Of a stretch of 12,520 nucleotides of DNA, positions 6,286 to 11,463 are shown piece by piece. How positions within the stretch are numbered: the stretch's first letter is position 1; each line of letters starts with the position of its first letter. The stretch spans positions 1-12,520 of the forward strand of contig JAACZX010000024.1 in the NCBI GenBank assembly GCA_009996555.1, in the 5' to 3' direction. Under the pieces are notes generated by a model, which searched no databases, was not told the DNA's origin, and saw nothing but the letters and a program-made list of their open reading frames with translations. The DNA comes from Chitinophagaceae bacterium (GTDB taxonomy: Bacteria; Bacteroidota; Bacteroidia; Chitinophagales; Chitinophagaceae). A program made the translations under genes and the position numbers.

Positions 6286-7707
6286 ATGAAAATTGAACAG
6301 ATCTATACCGGTTGCTTAGCACAAGGTGCTTATTACATTGAAAGTGAAGGTGAGGCAGTAGTGATTGATCCTTTACGTGAGGTAAAGCCCTACCTGGAAA
6401 AAGCAAAGCGGAACAATGCCAGGATCAAGTACGTGTTTGAAACACACTTCCATGCCGATTTTGTGAGTGGTCATATTGATCTTGCAAAAGAATCAGGTGC
6501 AAAGATCGTGTATGGTCCAAATGCACAACCCGATTTTGAATTTTATTCAGCTAAAGACGGCGAAGAACTGAAAGTAGGAAAGTTAACATTCAAAGTGTTG
6601 CATACACCGGGCCACACTATGGAAAGTACATGTTACTTATTAAAAGACGAACAAGGAAAAGACATTGCCATCTTCACCGGTGATACGTTATTTATTGGCG
6701 ATGTTGGCCGTCCTGATCTTGCGCAAAAAGTTGCAGCTGATCTTACACAGGATAAGCTTGCCGGTTATTTATTTGATTCGTTACGTAACAAGATCATGCC
6801 ATTGGCTGATGAGTTGATTGTTTATCCTGCACATGGTGCCGGCAGCGCATGCGGTAAAAACATGAGTAAAGAAACATCTGATACATTAGGTCATCAAAAA
6901 GCAACCAACTATGCATTGCGTGCAAATATGACCAAGGAAGAATTTATTAAAGAAGTAACCACTGGTTTAGTTGCACCTCCACAATATTTTCCGCTGAATG
7001 TAATGATGAACATTCATGGTTACGACAGCATTGAAGAAGTGCTGAAACGTGGTACACAGGCACTGAGCCCTGAAGCATTTGAAACTGCAGCTAACGAAAC
7101 AGGTGCTCTCATTCTTGATACAAGAGATGCAGAAACGTTCAGTAAAGGGTTTGTTCCAAACTCTATTAACATTGGTATTGATGGAAGTTTTGCTCCATGG
7201 GTAGGCAGCATGATCCCCGATGTAAAACAGGAGATATTACTGGTTACTGATGAAGGACGAGAAGAAGAAGTGGTTACCCGTTTAGCACGTGTAGGCTACG
7301 ATCATTCATTGGGTTATCTGAAAGGCGGATTCAACGCATGGAAAGAAGCAGGTAAAGAAACTGATCAAATCAAACGTGTATCGGCAGAAGAGCTGGCGGA
7401 AATTGTAGCGAAGGATAATGATACCGATATCCTTGATGTGCGCAAAGAAAGTGAGTTCAAAAGTGAGCATTTGCTGAATGTAGAAAATACTCCGTTGGAC
7501 TTTATTAACGAAAGCATGTTAAAGGTTGATAAAAACAAAACTTACTATGTGCATTGTGCAGGTGGTTACCGTTCTATGATCTTTGCTTCCATTCTCCGTG
7601 CACGTGGTTATGATAAACTCATTGATGTGCGTGGTGGTTTTAAAGCAATCAAAGAAAGCGGCAAATTTAATTTGACTGATTACGTTTGTCCAACCACACT
7701 TTTATAA
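6286..7707 (+). CDS. Persulfide dioxygenase fused to two rhodanese domains (CstB-like)
   Basis: Seen: 473 residues in three modules. Residues 1-230 are a metallo-beta-lactamase fold with THFHADFVSGH (53-63), PGH110, TGD133 and PAH183; H56, H110 and D133 fit the mononuclear iron ligands of ETHE1-type persulfide dioxygenases. Residues about 265-358 are a rhodanese domain whose active loop reads TDEGRE (321-326) and lacks the catalytic Cys. Residues about 365-465 are a rhodanese domain with an intact loop, C424-AGGYR. Known: the order dioxygenase, pseudo-rhodanese, rhodanese matches Staphylococcus aureus CstB, which oxidises persulfide to sulfite and joins it with a second persulfide to give thiosulfate. 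Cytosolic; no signal peptide. Odd: the fourth His of the usual HxHxDH motif is Phe (F59), as H63 follows four residues later. Probably the key enzyme of the island. Confidence 0.88.
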   Translation: MKIEQIYTGCLAQGAYYIESEGEAVVIDPLREVKPYLEKAKRNNARIKYVFETHFHADFVSGHIDLAKESGAKIVYGPNAQPDFEFYSAKDGEELKVGKLTFKVLHTPGHTMESTCYLLKDEQGKDIAIFTGDTLFIGDVGRPDLAQKVAADLTQDKLAGYLFDSLRNKIMPLADELIVYPAHGAGSACGKNMSKETSDTLGHQKATNYALRANMTKEEFIKEVTTGLVAPPQYFPLNVMMNIHGYDSIEEVLKRGTQALSPEAFETAANETGALILDTRDAETFSKGFVPNSINIGIDGSFAPWVGSMIPDVKQEILLVTDEGREEEVVTRLARVGYDHSLGYLKGGFNAWKEAGKETDQIKRVSAEELAEIVAKDNDTDILDVRKESEFKSEHLLNVENTPLDFINESMLKVDKNKTYYVHCAGGYRSMIFASILRARGYDKLIDVRGGFKAIKESGKFNLTDYVCPTTLL

Positions 7708-7724
7708 TTCATCCACTTTAACAG

Positions 7725-7760
7725 AACTGAAAGGAGGGCTTTTAATACCACCTTTCAGTT
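7725..7760 (+). other. Perfect 10-bp stem-loop between dioxygenase and rhodanese genes
   Basis: AACTGAAAGG (7725-7734) is perfectly complementary to CCTTTCAGTT (7751-7760); after one A-A mismatch two more G-C pairs can form inside. No T-tract follows (AAATAAATAC comes next), so this is not a classic terminator. It may protect the 3' end of the upstream mRNA, partially terminate, or set a processing site that lowers downstream expression. Confidence 0.6.
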
Positions 7761-7771
7761 AAATAAATACT

Positions 7772-8143
7772 ATGAAAGCCAGAATTGTTTTTTTCGTCAT
7801 TGGTTTCTTTACTGTTCTGTCATCAATGGCGCAAACAAAAAATGTATCGCCTGCATTTGCTGAGAAGAAACTCAACAGGAAAAAAGTAGTGGTGCTGGAT
7901 GTTCGCACTACACAGGAATTCAATGAAGGTCATCTGCCAAATGCAGTTCATATTGATGTTATGGATTCTGTTGCATTTGTACAGCAGATCAGCAAGCTGA
8001 AAAAAGGAAAGACCTACCTGGTCTATTGTAAAAGCGGACGACGTAGTTCCAAAGCAGCAACCATCATGGAGCAACAGGGGTTCCGCCATATCTGGAATAT
8101 GGAAGGCGGTATCACTGCCTGGAAAGGAACAATTAAACAATAA
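7772..8143 (+). CDS. Secreted single-domain rhodanese
   Basis: Seen: 123 residues. Residues 1-20 form a Sec signal peptide (basic MKAR, hydrophobic core, SSMA with likely cleavage before Q21). The rest is one rhodanese domain: VVVLDVRTTQEFNEGHLPNA (39-58) and the active loop C86-KSGRRS with a phosphate-loop-like basic character, ending GGITAWKG. Known: rhodaneses carry sulfur as a Cys persulfide and pass it to acceptors such as cyanide, thiols or sulfite. Inferred: a periplasmic sulfurtransferase acting on sulfane sulfur outside the cytoplasm, unlike the two cytosolic rhodaneses that follow. It begins 64 bases after the dioxygenase, beyond the stem-loop, and 18 bases before the next gene. Confidence 0.9.
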   Translation: MKARIVFFVIGFFTVLSSMAQTKNVSPAFAEKKLNRKKVVVLDVRTTQEFNEGHLPNAVHIDVMDSVAFVQQISKLKKGKTYLVYCKSGRRSSKAATIMEQQGFRHIWNMEGGITAWKGTIKQ

Positions 8144-8161
8144 ACAAAAAATCGTTTGAAT

Positions 8162-8446
8162 ATGAGCTTAAAAGAAATCGTTCAGCACCCACAGACAAGG
8201 TTTGTGGATGTTCGTTCAAGAGAAGAGTTTGCCGATGGGCATTTCCCTGGTGCAACCAATATTCCGTTGCCGGAAATTACAAGCAATGCCGATGAATTGA
8301 AAACATTTAATGGTCCGGTGGTATTGTACTGCCGCTCCGGGGCAAGAAGCATGAATGCATACGTTCTGCTGAAACAACTGGGGCTTGAAAACGTACACAA
8401 TGCGGGCGGCTTGTATGATTTATTAACCTTGAAAAATCTCAATTAA
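8162..8446 (+). CDS. Single-domain rhodanese (cytosolic)
   Basis: Seen: 94 residues from the ATG at 8162; a TTG two codons upstream is a weaker start. A minimal rhodanese domain: RFVDVRSREEFADGHFPGA (13-31), IPLPEI, and the active loop C57-RSGARS, then AGGLYDLL near the C terminus. No signal peptide or membrane segment, so it should stay in the cytosol. Known: this compact form resembles GlpE/PspE-type thiosulfate:thiol sulfurtransferases. Inferred: it shuttles persulfide sulfur to or from the dioxygenase or the transporter. One base separates its stop from the next start, so it is surely co-transcribed with its neighbour. Confidence 0.9.
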   Translation: MSLKEIVQHPQTRFVDVRSREEFADGHFPGATNIPLPEITSNADELKTFNGPVVLYCRSGARSMNAYVLLKQLGLENVHNAGGLYDLLTLKNLN

Positions 8447-8447
8447 C

Positions 8448-8759
8448 ATGATCAACTTTATTAAAAAATTATTTGGCCCGGGTACAGATTTCAAAGCATT
8501 GCAAGAACAGGGCGCTGTTATAATAGATGTGCGTTCTCCGGGCGAATTTAGTGGCGGGCATATTAAAGGAGCTATCAATATCCCTGTTAACAATATTCAA
8601 TCAAAGATCAACGACATTAAGAAAAAAGGCAAGCCGGTCATTACCTGTTGTGCCAGCGGCATACGCAGTGGTTCGGCCACTTCCATACTCAAGCAGGCAG
8701 GTGTTGAAGCATATAACGGAGGATCATGGATGAGCTTAAAAAATAAATTAGCGTTATGA
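8448..8759 (+). CDS. Single-domain rhodanese with a double-cysteine active loop
   Basis: Seen: 103 residues. After an N-terminal amphipathic stretch (MINFIKKLFGPG) comes a rhodanese domain: AVIIDVRSPGEFSGGHIKGA (23-42), and the active loop C68-ASGIRS. C67 stands right beside the catalytic C68, unlike the other rhodaneses here. No signal peptide is seen; MINFIKKLF may lie on the membrane surface. Known: sulfurtransferase as above. Inferred: the neighbouring Cys might form a disulfide or pass the persulfide on. Its stop overlaps the next start by ATGA (8756-8759), showing translational coupling to the small membrane protein. Confidence 0.9.
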   Translation: MINFIKKLFGPGTDFKALQEQGAVIIDVRSPGEFSGGHIKGAINIPVNNIQSKINDIKKKGKPVITCCASGIRSGSATSILKQAGVEAYNGGSWMSLKNKLAL

Positions 8760-8986
8760 TCAAACTGTGGTTAAAACAATGGAACGGCATGCGGTTGTTG
8801 CGTTTAGGCATCGGTATTGCAGCAATTGTGCAGGGATCTTCTTCGCCTGCTCCTTTGCTTTGGGTAATAGGTGCTGTATTAGTGGTACAGGCTGTTATGA
8901 ACATCGGATGTATGGGAGGAGCCTGTGCTGTTCCGCAAAGCAAGCAACAAACAAAACAAGTAAACAAACATGAAGAATCTCTTTAA
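8756..8986 (+). CDS. Small DUF2892-like membrane protein with a Cys pair
   Basis: Seen: 76 residues. Two likely membrane segments: about 14-28 (LLRLGIGIAAIVQGS) and 34-51 (LLWVIGAVLVVQAVMNI), followed by GCMGGAC with C52 and C57, then a polar Gln/Lys-rich tail. Known: DUF2892 (YgaP-like membrane part) proteins often accompany rhodaneses, and in YgaP a rhodanese domain is fused to such a membrane segment. Inferred: it may anchor or receive sulfur from the preceding rhodanese, forming a split YgaP-like unit. Start overlaps the upstream stop (ATGA) and its 3' end overlaps the next gene by 17 bases. Confidence 0.8.
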   Translation: MIKLWLKQWNGMRLLRLGIGIAAIVQGSSSPAPLLWVIGAVLVVQAVMNIGCMGGACAVPQSKQQTKQVNKHEESL

Positions 8987-9200
8987 AAAAACAATCTGGG
9001 TATTACCGGGATTATTGCTGGGAGCTGTGGGGGGATTCTTTTACTGGAAATTTTATGGTTGCAATGGTACATGCCTCATAACATCCAGTCCAGTAAAGAG
9101 CATGATCTATTTTGGTGTTATGGGAGCCATCGCCAACAGTATGTTTAAGCCCAGGCAGCAGCAAACGAAAGGGTCAACCGGGGGTTCAAACGAAATTTAA
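8970..9200 (+). CDS. Small DUF6132-like membrane protein with a CxxxC motif
   Basis: Seen: 76 residues. Two likely membrane segments: about 8-26 (TIWVLPGLLLGAVGGFFYW) and 43-58, with YGCNGTCLITSSP (29-41) between them, giving C31 and C35, and a polar Gln/Gly tail. The pattern GC-x-GTC-x-ITS-x-P is what I know from DUF6132 proteins, whose function is not established. The ATG at 8970 is the only reasonable start, since later ones would remove the first membrane segment, so the 17-base overlap with the upstream gene is real. Inferred: a membrane thiol or persulfide carrier near the YeeE/YedE transporter. Confidence 0.8.
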   Translation: MKNLFKKTIWVLPGLLLGAVGGFFYWKFYGCNGTCLITSSPVKSMIYFGVMGAIANSMFKPRQQQTKGSTGGSNEI

Positions 9201-9240
9201 TCGCACACCCTTCATTCTTCTGTCCCTTATAAAACAACTC

Positions 9241-9256
9241 TGTACTTTTTATCACA
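9241..9256 (+). promoter_or_regulatory. Candidate Crp/Fnr operator 3 (weaker), before the YeeE/YedE pair
   Basis: TGTACTTTTTATCACA matches TGTGA-N6-TCACA at 8 of 10 specified bases: the right half is perfect and the left half has two mismatches. The centre (9248.5) lies 29.5 bases before TATATTG (9278-9284), a -7-like box one T short of TAnnTTTG; the same spacing as operators 1 and 2. Overlapping it is a second palindrome, CACAC-AA-GTGTG (9253-9264). Confidence 0.4.
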
Positions 9257-9277
9257 CAAGTGTGCATTGAAGAGTTT

Positions 9278-9284
9278 TATATTG
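9278..9284 (+). promoter_or_regulatory. Candidate -7 box of the YeeE/YedE promoter
   Basis: TATATTG resembles TAnnTTTG with one T missing, 26 bases before the ATG at 9311. The 110-base gap after the DUF6132 gene and the operator-like site upstream support a separate promoter here. Confidence 0.35.
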
Positions 9285-9310
9285 CATTAATCACTTAAAC
9301 CAAATGATTC

Positions 9311-9880
9311 ATGAATTTCATTGAATTGATTAAACAACCGTGGCCATGGTATGTAGCCGGCCCGCTTATTGGGTTAACAGTACCAGCATTACTGATTATC
9401 GGTAATAAAACATTTGGTATCTCTTCTTCGCTGCGACACATTTGTGCAGCCTGTTTGCCTGCAAAAATCCCCTTCTTTAATTACGACTGGAAGAAAGAAG
9501 TGTGGAACCTGTTTTTTGTAGGCGGTATTTTAGCAGGTGGCTTTATTGCTTTTCTTTTCCTGCAAAATCCCGAACCAATGATCGTGAATGCTAAACTAAG
9601 TACCGAGCTGGCTACTTACGGTATTACCAATTACGATTCACTTGTTCCAACGGAAGTGTTTAACTGGAGTAGTCTTTTTACACTTCGTGGATTTATCATG
9701 ATGGTAGCAGGGGGTTTTCTGGTTGGTTTCGGAACACGTTATGCAGGTGGTTGCACCAGCGGCCACTCCATTATGGGACTTTCAAATTTGCAATGGCCTT
9801 CATTGATCGCAACCATCAGTTTTATGGTGGGAGGTTTTATCATGGCCAATCTTATTCTTCCGTTCATTCTTAAACTCTAA
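9311..9880 (+). CDS. YeeE/YedE family transporter half, thiosulfate/sulfur uptake (TsuA-like, first half)
   Basis: Seen: 189 residues with about four to five membrane segments (17-31, 65-83, 126-141, 163-186). Conserved Cys: C45 and C48 in RHICAACLP, and C148 in the signature YAGGCTSGH (144-152). Known: YeeE/YedE (TsuA) moves thiosulfate across the inner membrane by passing it along conserved cysteines; full-length TsuA is about 330-350 residues, so this is about half, with the rest in the next gene. Inferred: the two halves form one channel. It could also carry other sulfur species, such as a persulfide, as proposed for paired half-size members. Next gene starts 6 bases downstream. Confidence 0.88.
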   Translation: MNFIELIKQPWPWYVAGPLIGLTVPALLIIGNKTFGISSSLRHICAACLPAKIPFFNYDWKKEVWNLFFVGGILAGGFIAFLFLQNPEPMIVNAKLSTELATYGITNYDSLVPTEVFNWSSLFTLRGFIMMVAGGFLVGFGTRYAGGCTSGHSIMGLSNLQWPSLIATISFMVGGFIMANLILPFILKL

Positions 9881-9886
9881 CAATTC

Positions 9887-10438
9887 ATGAAACAACAAAA
9901 AAATATAGCTGAAGAGGAAACTGCACTGGAGCAAAAACATCATGAGTTTCTTACTGAAAATACTGATTTTGAAATGCGCTCACTGGATGCTACCTGTTTC
10001 AACGAATCAGAACTGCAGCATCCCTGGTGGCATAACTTCAAATATGCATTTGTAGGGTTATTGTTTGGTATCCTCTTCGTAAAAGCTGAAGTGGTTTCAT
10101 GGTTTCGTATACAGGAAATGTTCCGCCTGCAAAGCTTTCACATGTATGGTATCATTGGATCGGCAATAGTAGTGGGTATCATCAGTGTGTGGCTCATCAA
10201 GAAGTTTAAGATCAAGACCATTTATGGTGAACCGATTGAGTTTGTTAATAAGAAATTCAACAAAGGACAGGTTTATGGTGGTCTGTTGTTTGGCTTGGGC
10301 TGGGCTGTTACCGGCGCTTGTCCCGGACCGTTATTTGCACAGATCGGTAATGGAGCAACTGTTATTGCTGTAACATTATTAAGTGCAATTGCAGGCACAT
10401 GGGTGTATGGCAGGTTTAGAGAACAATTACCGCATTAA
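9887..10438 (+). CDS. YeeE/YedE family transporter half (DUF6691-like, second half)
   Basis: Seen: 183 residues. A charged N-terminal extension of about 50 residues (many Glu, with C37) precedes membrane segments at about 53-66, 86-104, 129-144 and 157-172. The signature GWAVTGACPGPLFAQIG (138-154) carries C145, the equivalent of the first half's GGCTSGH. Known: such half-proteins occur as adjacent pairs in many Bacteroidota and Proteobacteria and are thought to assemble with the partner half. Inferred: the second half of the thiosulfate/sulfane sulfur uptake channel, sharing a promoter with the first half. The N-terminal extension is not part of the channel fold and may bind a cytosolic partner such as a rhodanese. 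Confidence 0.85.
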   Translation: MKQQKNIAEEETALEQKHHEFLTENTDFEMRSLDATCFNESELQHPWWHNFKYAFVGLLFGILFVKAEVVSWFRIQEMFRLQSFHMYGIIGSAIVVGIISVWLIKKFKIKTIYGEPIEFVNKKFNKGQVYGGLLFGLGWAVTGACPGPLFAQIGNGATVIAVTLLSAIAGTWVYGRFREQLPH

Positions 10439-10446
10439 TTTTTCAA

Positions 10447-11454
10447 TTGAATACAAAAAGGACCATACTTGTTTTTCTTATCCTGCTGTTATTAATTACA
10501 GCTACGCAGTTCAGTTGCAGGGATTCAGAGAAAAATGAATTCATTACAGGCGATTCAACCATTCAGCAAACAGTTTGGACGGGACCCTGTGCAAACCAGA
10601 TTCCCTATTACTCACGGAAAGATGGAAACCTTATTTGGTATGGTCATGAATTAATTGCGAATACGGCAAAGTATCTCGGCCCGAAAGGATCTGTATTACA
10701 AATCACCAATGGTATGAACTGCCAGAACTGCCATTTGGATGCAGGCACAAAACCGTGGGGCAATAACTATGGCGCTGTTTATACAACTTATCCAAAGTTC
10801 AGAGAACGTTCAGGAGGTATTGAAACCATTTACAAACGGGTGAATGATTGCATTGAACGAAGTTTAAACGGCACTGCGCTTGATACGAACTCAAAAGAAA
10901 TGCAGGCCATTTATGCATACATTAAATGGTTGGGCGAAGATTTGAAGAAAGGCGATAAACCAAAAGGATCGGGAATTGTTGAACTGCCATACCTCAACCG
11001 TGCAGCGGATCCGCAACAGGGAAAAACTGTGTATGTGCAGAAATGCCAAACCTGTCACGGTACTAACGGCGAAGGGCAATTGAATACGGATGGCATTACT
11101 TACACTTATCCTCCATTGTGGGGTAAAAACAGCTATAATATTGGAGCCGGTTTGTTCCGGTTATCCCGTTTCGCAGGTTATGTAAAAAACAATATGCCAT
11201 TTGGAACAGATTATCATGCACCGCAACTGAGCGATGAAGAAGCCTGGGATGTGGCTGCGTTTGTTAATTCACAACCACGTCCGCAGAAAGATCTCAGTAG
11301 TGATTGGCCCAACGTTGCCAACAAGCCAATCGATCATCCGTTTGGCCCTTATACCGATTCGTTTACCGAACAGCAACATAAATATGGTCCTTATGGTCCC
11401 ATTAAAGAGTACAGGGATCTGCAAAAGAAATCCGTTTCTAAAAAATCAAAGTAA
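10447..11454 (+). CDS. tsdA: Dihaem cytochrome c, probable thiosulfate dehydrogenase (TsdA)
   Basis: Seen: 335 residues, with a TTG start at 10447, since no in-frame ATG precedes the signal sequence. Residues 1-23 are an export signal (basic, then LVFLILLLLITA) ending in a loose lipobox, FSC24, so it may be a lipoprotein. Haem 1: C92-QN-C95-H96 (NCHLDAGT); haem 2: C200-QT-C203-H204 (CHGTNGEG). C135 in VNDCIERSLNG sits where TsdA supplies its unusual Cys ligand to haem 1; M250 in NNMPFGT is the likely haem 2 ligand. Known: TsdA joins two thiosulfates into tetrathionate in the periplasm, passing electrons to the respiratory chain, and can work in reverse. Alternative: another SoxA/TsdA-type dihaem cytochrome. 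It follows the transporter genes by 8 bases and precedes the soxB-like gene by 9. Confidence 0.8.
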   Translation: MNTKRTILVFLILLLLITATQFSCRDSEKNEFITGDSTIQQTVWTGPCANQIPYYSRKDGNLIWYGHELIANTAKYLGPKGSVLQITNGMNCQNCHLDAGTKPWGNNYGAVYTTYPKFRERSGGIETIYKRVNDCIERSLNGTALDTNSKEMQAIYAYIKWLGEDLKKGDKPKGSGIVELPYLNRAADPQQGKTVYVQKCQTCHGTNGEGQLNTDGITYTYPPLWGKNSYNIGAGLFRLSRFAGYVKNNMPFGTDYHAPQLSDEEAWDVAAFVNSQPRPQKDLSSDWPNVANKPIDHPFGPYTDSFTEQQHKYGPYGPIKEYRDLQKKSVSKKSK

Positions 11455-11463
11455 ACGATTGCA

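Noticed and set aside
9253..9264. Palindrome CACAC-AA-GTGTG as a separate operator
   Set aside because: Two-base spacing does not fit a Crp/Fnr site and no second copy was found in the window; it may be chance overlap with operator 3.
9304..9324. Six-codon upstream open frame before the first YeeE/YedE gene
   Set aside because: It overlaps the real start in another frame and no Shine-Dalgarno or regulatory peptide pattern supports it; likely chance.
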